Origin: Neobacillus sp. CF12 | Lineage (GTDB): Bacteria > Bacillota > Bacilli > Bacillales > Cytobacillaceae | NCBI RefSeq assembly: GCF_030348765.1 | Contig: NZ_JAUCEU010000007.1 | Coordinates: forward strand, 5,057,501 to 5,121,500 | Direction: 5' to 3' | Length of the DNA stretch: 64,000 bases | Part shown: positions 34,158-43,766 of the stretch, piece after piece | Position numbering within the stretch: position 1 is the first letter of the stretch | How the letters are laid out: each line of letters opens with the position of its first letter | The notes under the pieces: generated by a model | Databases searched by the model: none | What the model was told of the DNA's origin: nothing | The model's input: the letters and a program-made list of their open reading frames with translations, nothing else | Translations under genes and position numbers: made by a program

Positions 34158-35573
34158 TTGACAAATATTAATTGGATGAATGAAGTAGAAAAAAGAAAAG
34201 ACGACCTTATTAAGGACACACAGAGTTTATTACATATTAAGAGTCTTTTAGACGAAGAAAATACTTTTCTAGATGCACCACTTGGGAAAGGTGTGAAAGA
34301 AGCATTAGATTTTATGCTCGACTTAGGGGAGAAAGATGGGTTTAGACCAAAGAATGTGGGGAATTTAGCAGGACATCTAGAATATGGCGAAGGTGAAGAG
34401 TTATTAGGTATCCTCGTACATGTTGATGTAGTTCCTGAAGGTGATGGCTGGACAAGCGATCCCTTTGCTGCTGAAATCCGTGATGGAAAAATATTTGCTC
34501 GGGGTGCCATTGATGACAAGGGTCCAACCATAGCCGCCTACTATGCGATGAAAATAGTAAAAGAACTTGGACTGCCTATGAACAAGCGTGTGCGGATGAT
34601 CATAGGTACAGATGAAGAAAGTGATTGGCGTTGTGTGGAGCACTACTTTAAAGAGGAGGAAATGCCGACCTTGGGATTTGCTCCTGATGCAGACTTTCCA
34701 ATCATTAATGCCGAAAAGGGAATCGCAGATTTTGATATGGTGCAAAAAAATTCCTATGATGAAACGGCAGAAACAAATATCCAAGTTCTTAGTTTTACTT
34801 CCGGAAAAAGATACAATATGGTTCCAGACCATGCCAAGGCTACTTTACACATAAAGGTCAATCAAATGGGCGTGGTACAGAGATTTACTGATTTCATGAA
34901 ACGATATGAAGTAGAAAACAGTTCATATGTTGAAAACGGAGAATTAATCCTGGAAGTGAAAGGAGTTTCGGCTCACGGAATGGAGCCGAGAAAAGGAAAA
35001 AATGCGGGATTATTTTTAGCAGAATTTCTTTCTAAATTAGAATTAAACGCATCGGCTTCAGGGTATTTCAAATTCGTTTCTCGTTATTTCTATAATGATT
35101 CTAGAGGCGTGAACCTAGGGGTTGCATATGCTGATGACATTTCAGGAGAATTAACCATTAACCCTGGAAAGTTTTCTTATTCTATTAAAAATGGTGGCAG
35201 CATTGGGATGACCTGCAGATATCCTGTTACAAATAATATGGCAGACACAAAAGAAAAGCTGGATGAACTTCTGCAAAATGAAGGTTTTGAGATTGGAAAG
35301 TTTAAAGATACAAAACCTCACCATGTGGACGAGAGTGAATTCTTGATTCAAACCCTAAAAAAAGTTTATGAAGAACAGACAGGTGAAAAAGCAGAATTGA
35401 TTGCGATTGGAGGAGGAACGTACGCCCGCTCCTTAAAAGCCGGTGTGGCGTTTGGTCCTTTATTTCCAGGGAGACCTGATATTGCCCATCAAAAAGATGA
35501 ATACATTGATATCGATGATTTATTGAAGGCAACAGCCATCTATGCACAAGCAATTTATGAATTGGCTCAATAA
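34158..35573 (+). CDS. pepV: Dipeptidase PepV (YtjP), M20 family
   Basis: 471 residues. Zinc-site motifs of M20A/PepV peptidases are intact: VHVDVVPEGDGW with the first His and Asp, GAIDDKGP with the bridging Asp, DEESDW with the catalytic Glu and ligand Glu, a later Asp in PDADFP and a C-terminal His in DIAHQ. It cleaves broad dipeptides in the cytosol. The TTG start follows GGAGGT. Equivalent to B. subtilis YtjP. The D-amino acid aminotransferase gene follows 27 bp later. Confidence 0.92.
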   Translation: MTNINWMNEVEKRKDDLIKDTQSLLHIKSLLDEENTFLDAPLGKGVKEALDFMLDLGEKDGFRPKNVGNLAGHLEYGEGEELLGILVHVDVVPEGDGWTSDPFAAEIRDGKIFARGAIDDKGPTIAAYYAMKIVKELGLPMNKRVRMIIGTDEESDWRCVEHYFKEEEMPTLGFAPDADFPIINAEKGIADFDMVQKNSYDETAETNIQVLSFTSGKRYNMVPDHAKATLHIKVNQMGVVQRFTDFMKRYEVENSSYVENGELILEVKGVSAHGMEPRKGKNAGLFLAEFLSKLELNASASGYFKFVSRYFYNDSRGVNLGVAYADDISGELTINPGKFSYSIKNGGSIGMTCRYPVTNNMADTKEKLDELLQNEGFEIGKFKDTKPHHVDESEFLIQTLKKVYEEQTGEKAELIAIGGGTYARSLKAGVAFGPLFPGRPDIAHQKDEYIDIDDLLKATAIYAQAIYELAQ

Positions 35574-35600
35574 AAGCAACCAAAAAAGGGGGACGAAAGA

Positions 35601-36470
35601 ATGGAATTTGCTTTACTAAATGGGGACATCATTCAGCGGTCAGAAGCCAAGGTTGATGTGGAAGATCGTGGGTACCAGTTTGGAGATGGTGTTTACGAAG
35701 TAATACGTATCTATAATGGAAAAATGTTTACGGTTGAGCAACACCTGGAAAGATTCTTCAAAAGTGCAGAAAGTATTGCCATTTCATTCCCTTATACAAA
35801 ACCACAATTAAAGGAAATGCTGGAAGAACTTCTAGTCAAAAACAATCTTGCAACGGGAACTATTTATATGCAGGTTACTAGAGGAATTGCGCCCCGAAAC
35901 CATGTATTTCCTACCGGCAAGGTAACACCAACACTTTTAGCTTATACGATTAAGGCTGAAAGACCTCTCGAGAACATGAAATCAGGAGTAAAGACGATTT
36001 TGACGGAGGATATTCGCTGGCTTCGCTGTGATATCAAAAGCTTAAATTTACTGCCCAATCTTTTAGCTAAACAAAAAGCAAGTGAGCAAGGCTGTTTCGA
36101 GGCTATTCAGCACCGTGGTCAAGATGTTACGGAAGGAAGTTTGTCTAATGTCTTTATCGTGAAAAATGGAGAGGTTATAACCCATGAATCCAACCACTTG
36201 ATCTTAAAAGGCATCACAAAAGATGTTATTTTGAAACTTTGTTCAAAAAATCATATCCCTGTTCAGGAACGAACTTTTACATTAACGGAACTTAATGAAG
36301 CAGAGGAAGTATTCTTATCAAGCTCAATATCCGAAGTAATGCCGATAATTGAAATAGATGGGAAAAAAGTTAATGCAGGAATTCCTGGACCATTGACCTT
36401 AAAACTGCAGAATTTGTTTGAAAAGGAAATTGAGAAACAATGTGGTGTACTTGTGGGGAAGATTATTTAG
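35601..36470 (+). CDS. dat: D-amino acid aminotransferase
   Basis: 289 residues of PLP fold type IV. The catalytic Lys is K146 in RCDIKSLNLL. N-terminal MEFALLNGDII and DRGYQFGDGVYEVIR are typical of Bacillus DAAT, which interconverts D-alanine and 2-oxoglutarate with pyruvate and D-glutamate, a precursor of peptidoglycan. The ATG follows AAAAAGGGGGAC. It lies 27 bp after pepV and ends at its own terminator; both process peptide-derived amino acids, so co-expression is reasonable. Confidence 0.93.
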   Translation: MEFALLNGDIIQRSEAKVDVEDRGYQFGDGVYEVIRIYNGKMFTVEQHLERFFKSAESIAISFPYTKPQLKEMLEELLVKNNLATGTIYMQVTRGIAPRNHVFPTGKVTPTLLAYTIKAERPLENMKSGVKTILTEDIRWLRCDIKSLNLLPNLLAKQKASEQGCFEAIQHRGQDVTEGSLSNVFIVKNGEVITHESNHLILKGITKDVILKLCSKNHIPVQERTFTLTELNEAEEVFLSSSISEVMPIIEIDGKKVNAGIPGPLTLKLQNLFEKEIEKQCGVLVGKII

Positions 36471-36477
36471 CAAAAGG

Positions 36478-36516
36478 AACGTGCAGCAGATGAAAATTCT
36501 GGTGCACGTTTTCTTT
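36478..36516 (+). terminator. dat terminator
   Basis: AACGTGCA / TGCACGTT arms around a 17-nt loop, then a T-rich run. Confidence 0.7.
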
Positions 36517-36583
36517 TGTAATAAGCGGTAAATTACATACAAGTTGTAAAAAATAGTCTAAAATAAGAAAAGGAATGATAAAA

Positions 36584-37150
36584 ATGAATCAGCAAACACA
36601 TTTTTTCTTTGCCGTTAAAATACCGGAAGAAACAAAGTACATCATGAAAAAGCAAAGTGAAAAGTTAAAAGAAATACTCCCCTTTAAACGTTGGGTCCAT
36701 CATGAAGACCTGCATATAACATTGGCTTTCCTAGGCAATGCACCTTTTGAAAAGCTATCGATTGCAGAAGATAATGTTCATGAAGCTCTAAGGAAAGTAA
36801 AGGGATTTCAATTAGAAATGATCAAACTGGGGATTTTTGGGAAGATGGAATCGCCTCGCATTTTCTGGGTGGATACGAAAGAAAGTAACGACTTACAGAC
36901 AGTTAGAAAAAAAGTATTCACATCCTGCTTAGAAGCAGGTTTCCAACTCGAAACAAGGCCCTTTAAACCTCATATTACCCTTGCCCGAAAGTGGACAGGA
37001 GATCAACCCTTTCATAAAAATCTTTTAGATGTATGGAATGAGTTTCAGCCGGAGCCATTAGCATTTAAGGTGAATGAGGTAGTGTTATACCAAACACATC
37101 TTGATAAGACACCGAAATATGAGGCAATAAAAATATTCCAGTTAGAATAG
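36584..37150 (+). CDS. thpR: RNA 2',3'-cyclic phosphodiesterase ThpR (YtlP)
   Basis: 188 residues from the ATG at 36584, better spaced from AAAAGGA than the ATG three codons earlier. Two HxTx motifs define the 2H phosphoesterase family: HITL at 44-47 and HITL at 130-133. Enzymes of this ThpR/LigT group open 2',3'-cyclic phosphates and can join tRNA half-molecules in vitro; the cellular role is unclear. It starts a run thpR-ytlR-amyX with short or overlapping junctions. Confidence 0.9.
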   Translation: MNQQTHFFFAVKIPEETKYIMKKQSEKLKEILPFKRWVHHEDLHITLAFLGNAPFEKLSIAEDNVHEALRKVKGFQLEMIKLGIFGKMESPRIFWVDTKESNDLQTVRKKVFTSCLEAGFQLETRPFKPHITLARKWTGDQPFHKNLLDVWNEFQPEPLAFKVNEVVLYQTHLDKTPKYEAIKIFQLE

Positions 37151-37179
37151 TGAAATATAATAGGGCAAAGGTTGGTTGT

Positions 37180-38163
37180 ATGGGACAAATCTATTTTATT
37201 ATTAATCCAAAAGCTCGGAATGGTTATTGTATAAATGTTTGGAAAAAGGTTGAAGCGAGACTTAAGGAAGATAAGATTTCTTACTTCGCTTTCTTTACAG
37301 AATACCATGGTCATGCAATCAAATTAGCAGCTCAAATTGCACAGAAGAATGATAATCAAAAGGTCATTATTGCAGTTGGCGGCGATGGGACCATAAGCGA
37401 AGTTATGAATGGGATGGTAGAATATAAAAATATTACGCTTGGATTCATTCCAGGAGGATCTGGAAATGACTTCTCGAGAGGATTTCAAATTCCTGCAAAT
37501 CCAGAAGAAGCGATATCTGTGATTCTCCGTCTTATAAAAAAGGATGCGCCTTTAATTGATATTGGCAAAGTCACCATGAAGGATGATTCAGATCATTACT
37601 TTATTAATAATATGGGGGCAGGGTTTGACGCATTTGTTTCCTTTGAAGTAAACCGTTCGGAAATGAAGGGATGGCTTAATAAACTATATTTAGGCCGATT
37701 GGTTTACGTGTATTTTTTACTAAAAAAACTCTTTTCTTATAAATGCTCCACAATTGATTTATCAATTGACGGCAGGAGGCATATACTTGAACAAACATGG
37801 TTTGTAACTGTTTCCAATCAACCCTATTATGGGGGGGGCATGATGATTGCACCTGATGCAGTCCCAGATGATGGTCTCTTAGATATTACAGTTGTCCACA
37901 GGTTAACAAGGTTAAAACTCTTATTGGTTTTTATTAGCGTATTTTGGGGTAAGCATGTCCATTTCAAAGAGGTGAAGACATTTAAGGGTCGAATGATTGC
38001 CATTCAATCACAGTCCTCATTGTATGTCCATGCTGATGGTGAAGATATTGGATACACTCCATTAAATATTCAAGTTCAAACAAATACACTAAAAGTGTTA
38101 ACGAGAAGGAGAAGTATGCGAGAAACTGATCTGAAAGAGAGGGACTCGAATGAACTCCAATGA
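37180..38163 (+). CDS. ytlR: Diacylglycerol/lipid kinase-family protein YtlR
   Basis: 327 residues from the ATG at 37180, 9 nt after AAAGG; the GTG at 37150 overlaps the thpR stop and has no ribosome site. DAGK catalytic domain: N-terminal YFIINPKARNG and ATP-binding VGGDGTISEVMNGM, then GSGNDFSRGF. The family includes DgkB and sphingosine-kinase-like lipid kinases; the true lipid is unknown. It overlaps amyX by 14 bp. Confidence 0.88.
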   Translation: MGQIYFIINPKARNGYCINVWKKVEARLKEDKISYFAFFTEYHGHAIKLAAQIAQKNDNQKVIIAVGGDGTISEVMNGMVEYKNITLGFIPGGSGNDFSRGFQIPANPEEAISVILRLIKKDAPLIDIGKVTMKDDSDHYFINNMGAGFDAFVSFEVNRSEMKGWLNKLYLGRLVYVYFLLKKLFSYKCSTIDLSIDGRRHILEQTWFVTVSNQPYYGGGMMIAPDAVPDDGLLDITVVHRLTRLKLLLVFISVFWGKHVHFKEVKTFKGRMIAIQSQSSLYVHADGEDIGYTPLNIQVQTNTLKVLTRRRSMRETDLKERDSNELQ

Positions 38164-40297
38164 ACGAAATTTCTTAGCCTATTTAGATGAGATGGATATC
38201 ATTACGATACTTCTTCCACTTTCCTATCATCAGGGGTTATCTTCCACTTTCTCAATTATCGATGAATCACAAAAGGTTACACCCTTACAAATTATTAAAA
38301 AACAGCACATTGAAAATAATAATAAATATATTTGTCGACTTGCTGAGGAAATTCTATTTGGTCATCCTTATTGGATTGTAGATGAACATGGAGGAAAAAC
38401 CGATCTTCAAATAGGTGCAGTCATTCGGACTACTCCTTTTGATGACCGCTTTTACTATGAGGGAAGTGACCTGGGAGTTTGTATTAAGGAACAACAAACA
38501 CAATTTAAACTGTGGGCTCCCACCGCTACCCAAGTAAAATTAAAATTACGCAAGCCAAATAGTTCTTTTTCTGAAATCATCAAAATGAGACGAGAAGAAA
38601 AAGGGGTTTGGGCAACGGTTGTTCATTCAGATTTAGAACTTTATCAATATACTTTCTTACTTCTCGTAAACCAAGAATGGAGAGAATCAGTAGATCCTTA
38701 TGCCGTTGCAGTCACAGCAAATGGCGAACTAGGTGTTATTGTTAAATTAGAGAAAACGAGCAGACAGAAACCACTATTACCTTCTTTTGAAAATCCAGTT
38801 GACGCCATCATTTATGAAACACATATTAGGGATTTCACCATCCATGAAAATAGCGGTGTAAAACATAAAGGACTCTATCTTGGTGCAGGTGAGCCTTATA
38901 CGAAAGGGAAGGACGGAGAACCCACTGGTATCTCCTATCTAAAGGATTTAGGTATTACTCATATTGAATTTCTGCCTTTCAATGATTTTGCGGGTGTAGA
39001 TGAATTAGAGCCTGCTAGAGAGTATAACTGGGGATACAATCCTATTCACTTTAATGTACCGGAGGGTTCTTATTCAACGAATCCTTCCGACCCCTATGCA
39101 AGAATCATTGAGCTGAAGCAATTAATTGAGAATATTCATCGTCAAGGAATAAGAGTGATTATGGATGTGGTATATAATCATGTCTTTATTAGGGAAACTT
39201 CGTCGTTTGAAAAGGTAGTTCCGGGTTATTATTTTCGCCATAATGAGCTTGGCTTTCCATCTAATGGGACGGGAGTCGGAAATGATATTGCCTCTGAGAG
39301 GAAAATGGTGAGGAAATTTATCCTTGATTCCATTCGTTTTTGGATGGAAGAATATCATGTTGATGGCTTTCGTTTTGACTTAATGGGGATTTTAGATATT
39401 GAGACAATGAATGAAGTTAGGAAGACCTGTGACAGTATTCAAGAGGGAACCCTGGTTATAGGAGAAGGATGGAACCTTAATACTCCACTTCCAATAGACA
39501 AAAAAGCAATCATTCGCAATCAATCGAAGTTTCCTGACATTGCCCAATTTAATGATAAGTTTCGCGATATGATAAAAGGGAGTACTTTTTATCTCTATGA
39601 TAAAGGTTATGTTCTTGGAAACGACCATTACTACGATGGAGCAATCGAAGTCATTACTGGCAGCATAGGATTAGATAAAACGGAGAGCGGTCATTTCACT
39701 GATCCTTCTCAGTCCGTCAATTATGTTGAATGTCATGATAACCACACCATGTGGGATAAACTCTTATCTTGTCTTCCAGATGCAGATGAATTACTGCGAA
39801 TAAAATATCACCGGCTTGCAACCGCTCTTGTACTAGTATCTCAGGGGATTCCATTTCTACACAGTGGTCAGGAGTTCTTCAGAACCAAGCATGGAGATGG
39901 AAACAGCTATAAATCACCCGATTCTATTAACCAGCTTGATTGGAATCGAAAGCAGACATATTCTGACAATGTTAAATACATCAAAGGATTGATAGAAGTC
40001 CGTAAAAAATTTCCTTGTTTTCGTATGAAAACAGGTAAGGAGATTCGCGACAATATTCAGGTTTTACCGCTAGCTAATCCACTCATTGGTTATTGCTTGA
40101 AGAATCAAAGTCACGATTTCCGTGAGGTTCTTTTACTCATTAATCCTTTAAAGACTAGACAATCTATTCAAATTCCTCCTGGCAGTTGGTCGGTGATTGC
40201 CAATGATAAAAAAGTGGAAATTTATTCCACGCAAAGTGTTTCCGGTAAAGAAATGATGTTAGAACCAGTTTGTTTAAATATTTTAGCAAAAAAATAG
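38150..40297 (+). CDS. amyX: Type I pullulanase AmyX
   Basis: 715 residues without a signal peptide, like the cytoplasmic B. subtilis AmyX. An N-terminal CBM48-type domain (about 115-200, FKLWAPTATQVKL) precedes the GH13 barrel. The type I pullulanase hallmark YNWGYNP is at about 288-294; the nucleophile Asp lies in VDGFRFDLMG and the acid/base Glu in VIGEGWN. It splits alpha-1,6 branches of pullulan, glycogen or imported limit dextrins. The start overlaps the ytlR end, so translation is probably coupled. Confidence 0.95.
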   Translation: MNSNERNFLAYLDEMDIITILLPLSYHQGLSSTFSIIDESQKVTPLQIIKKQHIENNNKYICRLAEEILFGHPYWIVDEHGGKTDLQIGAVIRTTPFDDRFYYEGSDLGVCIKEQQTQFKLWAPTATQVKLKLRKPNSSFSEIIKMRREEKGVWATVVHSDLELYQYTFLLLVNQEWRESVDPYAVAVTANGELGVIVKLEKTSRQKPLLPSFENPVDAIIYETHIRDFTIHENSGVKHKGLYLGAGEPYTKGKDGEPTGISYLKDLGITHIEFLPFNDFAGVDELEPAREYNWGYNPIHFNVPEGSYSTNPSDPYARIIELKQLIENIHRQGIRVIMDVVYNHVFIRETSSFEKVVPGYYFRHNELGFPSNGTGVGNDIASERKMVRKFILDSIRFWMEEYHVDGFRFDLMGILDIETMNEVRKTCDSIQEGTLVIGEGWNLNTPLPIDKKAIIRNQSKFPDIAQFNDKFRDMIKGSTFYLYDKGYVLGNDHYYDGAIEVITGSIGLDKTESGHFTDPSQSVNYVECHDNHTMWDKLLSCLPDADELLRIKYHRLATALVLVSQGIPFLHSGQEFFRTKHGDGNSYKSPDSINQLDWNRKQTYSDNVKYIKGLIEVRKKFPCFRMKTGKEIRDNIQVLPLANPLIGYCLKNQSHDFREVLLLINPLKTRQSIQIPPGSWSVIANDKKVEIYSTQSVSGKEMMLEPVCLNILAKK

Positions 40298-40352
40298 TTT
40301 ACTCAGATTTACTTGACGACCAAAGCTAATTGGAGATAAAATTTAGTAAGAT

Positions 40353-40388
40353 GGCTATTGTGTGTTATTGTCCAATAGCTTTTTTTAT
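40353..40388 (+). terminator. amyX terminator
   Basis: GGCTATTG / CAATAGCT arms with a following T run. Confidence 0.8.
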
Positions 40389-40477
40389 TTTCTTCATAGA
40401 AACTAACTTTTTTACTATAACTACTAAATGGGTAATCTTTCCCATTTGAGAACGGCATAAATTGAAGGTGAACAATT

Positions 40478-41251
40478 TTGGAACATATATTAGGACAAGA
40501 ATGGGATATTGTCCCTGCGGGGGGCGCAACGGGAGAGGCCTTTTATGCTAGCTACAAAGACCAAAGGCTTTTCTTAAAACGCAATTCCTCTCCTTTTCTA
40601 GCGGTATTATCTGCAGAAGGAATCGTCCCAAAGCTTGTTTGGACAAAGCGATTGGAAAACGGAGATGTGATTACAGCACAGCAGTGGCTGCCTGGCCGAG
40701 AATTAAAGCACCATGACATGGATGATGAGCGCGTTGCGAGGATGCTTAGGAAGATTCATCGCTCTGAACCGATGGTAGGAATGCTGAGCCGGCTAGAGAA
40801 GCAGCCCTTACAACCAGAAACGATTTTTCAATCGGTTGTCGAGCAATTGGATGAAGAAGTGTTATCGTTACCTATTGTAAAAAAAACATTGAGTTTTCTA
40901 TTAGATGAAGTAGCAAATGTCTATTGTGACGAGAAGGTAGTTTGTCATGGTGATGTCAACCATAACAACTGGCTGCTTACGGAAGACAACCAGTTGTATT
41001 TAATTGACTGGGATGGTGCAATGATAGCAGACCCGGCAATTGACCTTGGGATGCTGCTTTATTGGTATATTCCAGAAAGTAATTGGACTAACTGGTTAGC
41101 CATGTATGGAAAACCGTTAACAGAAAACTTAAAACTGAGAATGAGATGGTATGTTGCACTTCAAACCCTTTCGTCAATTCAATTTTACAAAGACAAAGAT
41201 CGGTTAGAGGAAACGGATAAATGGATTGCATTTTTAGATGAGCTATTGTGA
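40478..41251 (+). CDS. ytmP: Aminoglycoside phosphotransferase/choline kinase-fold protein YtmP
   Basis: 257 residues of the APH/choline-kinase fold. The catalytic loop is VCHGDVNHNNWLL and the metal Asp follows in LIDWDGAMIADPAIDLG. N-terminal Gly-rich GGATGEAFYASYKDQRLFLKR contacts ATP. It should phosphorylate a small hydroxylated substrate, which is unknown for B. subtilis YtmP. The TTG start follows AAGGTGA. Its stop is 1 bp from the stop of the convergent ytzH with no terminator between. Confidence 0.88.
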   Translation: MEHILGQEWDIVPAGGATGEAFYASYKDQRLFLKRNSSPFLAVLSAEGIVPKLVWTKRLENGDVITAQQWLPGRELKHHDMDDERVARMLRKIHRSEPMVGMLSRLEKQPLQPETIFQSVVEQLDEEVLSLPIVKKTLSFLLDEVANVYCDEKVVCHGDVNHNNWLLTEDNQLYLIDWDGAMIADPAIDLGMLLYWYIPESNWTNWLAMYGKPLTENLKLRMRWYVALQTLSSIQFYKDKDRLEETDKWIAFLDELL

Positions 41252-41252
41252 T

Positions 41253-41531
41253 TTAGGAATAGGTATCAATATTTGAAACCCATTGTGATAAATTATTCTG
41301 ATTAGAAAGAATATGCTCATCTAAGTCGGCTGTCCCGGCGCCTTGTTGACTGTAATTATATACGTCCTGCAAAATGCCTTTAACATTTTGATCGATCTGT
41401 GTATTAACCATCAGAGATTTTACTAATCGTTCCAATTGTTCACATTCGGAAACAGATCCACAGCAATCGGTTTGGTGATTATTTAATATATCCTTTAGTA
41501 ATGATACTTGGTCCTGATGACTTAATGGCAT
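41253..41531 (-). CDS. ytzH: YtzH family protein
   Basis: 92 residues, helical and hydrophilic, with two adjacent Cys (TDCCGSVSECEQLE) plus a third Cys nearby that might bind metal or form disulfides. It matches the small YtzH protein found beside ytmP and trmB in B. subtilis. The ATG follows GAAAGGGTG. Its transcript would start within or before a strong hairpin at 41558-41594. Function unknown. Confidence 0.85.
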   Translation of the reverse strand: MPLSHQDQVSLLKDILNNHQTDCCGSVSECEQLERLVKSLMVNTQIDQNVKGILQDVYNYSQQGAGTADLDEHILSNQNNLSQWVSNIDTYS

Positions 41532-41557
41532 GTTCGATGCACCCTTTCAAGTGAAAT

Positions 41558-41594
41558 AAAAAAGAATTCACAGTTAGGTTGTGAATTCTTTTTT
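41558..41594. terminator. Strong hairpin between ytzH and trmB
   Basis: AAAGAATTCACA / TGTGAATTCTTT stem extended by A and T runs on both sides. Because no terminator separates ytmP from ytzH, this may end ytmP read-through that is antisense to ytzH; on the reverse strand it would sit in the ytzH leader. Confidence 0.75.
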
Positions 41595-41663
41595 TGTTTA
41601 TACATTCATGAGAAACCCCATAATTACCAATAATAAAAACAATATTCTTTTAGGAGTGGCAAA

Positions 41664-42305
41664 ATGAGACTTAGGAATAAACCTTGGGCAAAGGATAGGA
41701 TAGAAGCACACCCACAATATATTGTCGCTAATCCAGAAATACATAAAGGAAAGTGGCATGAAGTATTTCATAATGAACAGCCTATTCATATCGAGGTAGG
41801 AACGGGAAAAGGCCGTTTTATTACCGAAATGGCAAAGGCAAACCCTGATATTAATTATATGGGAATTGAGATTTATGATTCCGTTATCGTTGCTGCTTTA
41901 GATCGCTTAATTGAGGCAGATTTACCAAACTTAAGATTACTCAATATCGATGCAAGTAATTTAGATAAATATTTTGAAAAAAATGATGTTGACAGAGTCT
42001 ATTTAAACTTTTCAGATCCATGGCCAAAGACACGTCATGAAAAAAGAAGATTAACGTACAAAGATTATTTAAAGCTTTATGAAAACATATTGGTTGATAA
42101 AGGAGAAATCCATTTTAAAACCGATAATCAAGGCTTGTTTGAATATTCATTAAAAAGTTTTTCTGAATATGGTTTATTATTAACTTTCCTTAGCCTTGAT
42201 CTTCATAAAAGTAATTATGAAGGAAACATCATGACAGAGTATGAGCAAAAGTTTTCTGAAATGGGAAACCGAATTTACCGTTGTGAAGTAAAATATCAAA
42301 ACTAA
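41664..42305 (+). CDS. trmB: tRNA (guanine-N7-)-methyltransferase TrmB
   Basis: 213 residues of class I SAM methyltransferase fold: motif [13 protein letters not shown] (about 44-55), then the TrmB-specific [16 protein letters not shown] (about 113-128) holding the catalytic Asp. It methylates G46 of tRNA. The N-terminal [11 protein letters not shown] is typical of Bacillus TrmB (YtmQ). The ATG follows TAGGAGTGG. Single gene with terminator. Confidence 0.96.
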   Translation: MRLRNKPWAKDRIEAHPQYIVANPEIHKGKWHEVFHNEQPIHIEVGTGKGRFITEMAKANPDINYMGIEIYDSVIVAALDRLIEADLPNLRLLNIDASNLDKYFEKNDVDRVYLNFSDPWPKTRHEKRRLTYKDYLKLYENILVDKGEIHFKTDNQGLFEYSLKSFSEYGLLLTFLSLDLHKSNYEGNIMTEYEQKFSEMGNRIYRCEVKYQN

Positions 42306-42311
42306 TCTCGC

Positions 42312-42346
42312 AAGGACAGTCTATTCAAAAGACTGTCCTTTTTTTA
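42312..42346 (+). terminator. trmB terminator
   Basis: Perfect AAGGACAGTCT / AGACTGTCCTT stem and T7. Confidence 0.92.
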
Positions 42347-42386
42347 TATGATAAAATATTAACTATCAGGTCAAAGGGGGCAGGTT

Positions 42387-43226
42387 ATGGAGTCTTTAAA
42401 AATAGGTACAGTTCAACTTACGTGGTTATCCGGTGGTGTAACAAACCTAGATGGTGGAGCAATGTTTGGAGTGGTTCCTAAACCGCTATGGTCGAAAAGG
42501 TACCCGCCTAATGACAATAATCAAATCGAACTTCCTACAGATCCTATCTTAATCCAAATGAATGGCAAGAATATATTGCTGGAAGCTGGACTTGGAAAAG
42601 GAAAATTATCGGAAAAACAACTTAGAAATTTTGGTGTAACAGCAGAATCTGACGTAGAGGGCTCTTTAAATAAACTAGGGCTAAATCCAGAGGATATCGA
42701 TTATGTGTTAATGACTCATATGCACAACGATCATGTTGGTGGACTGACGAAATTGGAGAATGGGATTTATAAGTCAACCTTCCCAAAAGCCAAGATTGTT
42801 ACCTCAACCATCGAATGGGAAGAAATGAGGAACCCGAATATACGCTCAAAAAGTACATATTGGAAAGAAAATTGGGAGCCAATTCAAACTCAGGTTATTC
42901 CTTTTGATGAAAAATGGAGTTTAGGTGCCATTAGTATGTTTCATACGGGTGGACATAGCAATGGACATTCTATCGTAATGATTGAGGATGAAGGAGAGAT
43001 TGCCATTCATATGGCAGACTTAATGCCTACACATGCACATAAAAATCCATTATGGGTCATGGCTTATGACGACTATCCAATGGACTCTATTGCAGCAAAA
43101 GAAAAATGGGCTAATTATGTAATGGATAAGGACGTATGGTTTACATTTTACCATGATGCTTTCTATCGAGCAGTTAAATGGGGAACAGATGGGCAAATCG
43201 TAAACAGTATAAAGAGAGTTAAATAA
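42387..43226 (+). CDS. ytnP: Metallo-beta-lactamase-fold hydrolase YtnP (lactonase-like)
   Basis: 279 residues with the HXHXDH zinc motif at 111-116 (HMHNDH), a further His in TGGHSNGH and Asp in [11 protein letters not shown]. The closest characterised relatives are AHL lactonases; B. subtilis YtnP degrades acyl-homoserine lactone-type signals and inhibits streptomycin production and development in Streptomyces. The ATG follows AAAGGGGG. The natural substrate here is inference. Single gene. Confidence 0.9.
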   Translation: MESLKIGTVQLTWLSGGVTNLDGGAMFGVVPKPLWSKRYPPNDNNQIELPTDPILIQMNGKNILLEAGLGKGKLSEKQLRNFGVTAESDVEGSLNKLGLNPEDIDYVLMTHMHNDHVGGLTKLENGIYKSTFPKAKIVTSTIEWEEMRNPNIRSKSTYWKENWEPIQTQVIPFDEKWSLGAISMFHTGGHSNGHSIVMIEDEGEIAIHMADLMPTHAHKNPLWVMAYDDYPMDSIAAKEKWANYVMDKDVWFTFYHDAFYRAVKWGTDGQIVNSIKRVK

Positions 43227-43240
43227 GGTGACGATAAAAA

Positions 43241-43268
43241 AGCCGTACCTTTATGGATACGGTTTTTC
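43241..43268 (+). terminator. ytnP terminator
   Basis: AGCCGTA / TACGGTT arms and T run; may also act for the convergent ytzB. Confidence 0.75.
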
Positions 43269-43284
43269 GTTTATTATAGCTATC

Positions 43285-43599
43285 TTAAGTGGAGGCTTTA
43301 ACATCTAAAAGGGTTCCGGTGGATGCGTCAGCAATAAATTCGAATTGTTCATTCACTCCATTATTACTTTTGGAAATTCCGCCCTTATAGACTTGATACT
43401 TGATTTGATGCTTTTCAAATGGCTCTGTTACCATATGTATCCAAGAGCCGCTAATAGGTCCGTTTTGATTAAATTGTTTTTTTACATTCTCCAAAACTTT
43501 TTCAGGTGAAACATATGTTTTTTGAGAAATAATTTCCTTTACAGCATAACCGCTGATTACTCCAACGGCGGCTCCAAGGATAAATGATTTCCAGTTCAT
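43285..43599 (-). CDS. ytzB: PepSY-domain membrane-anchored protein (YtzB-like)
   Basis: 104 residues from the ATG at 43599, directly after a perfect TAGGAGGTG; the longer frame to 43647 has no site. One N-terminal hydrophobic helix (FILGAAVGVISGYAVKEI, about 5-22) anchors a single PepSY domain outside (VSPEKVLENVKKQF, then FEFIADASTGTLLDVKAS). PepSY domains inhibit or chaperone extracellular peptidases. The name YtzB is from memory of the B. subtilis neighbourhood. Role unknown. Confidence 0.82.
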   Translation of the reverse strand: MNWKSFILGAAVGVISGYAVKEIISQKTYVSPEKVLENVKKQFNQNGPISGSWIHMVTEPFEKHQIKYQVYKGGISKSNNGVNEQFEFIADASTGTLLDVKAST

Positions 43600-43766
43600 A
43601 AGGCACCTCCTAAATTTCCAATTGCGTTTGTTTCCAGTATATCTCATTTACTTGAAAGAACATAATAAATTCTTCAGACAAATTTATTGATAGCAAGGAA
43701 AGAAAAATATCAGTAATATTAAATATATACATATAATTGAAAAACAACATTGAGGGGGAATTACTT

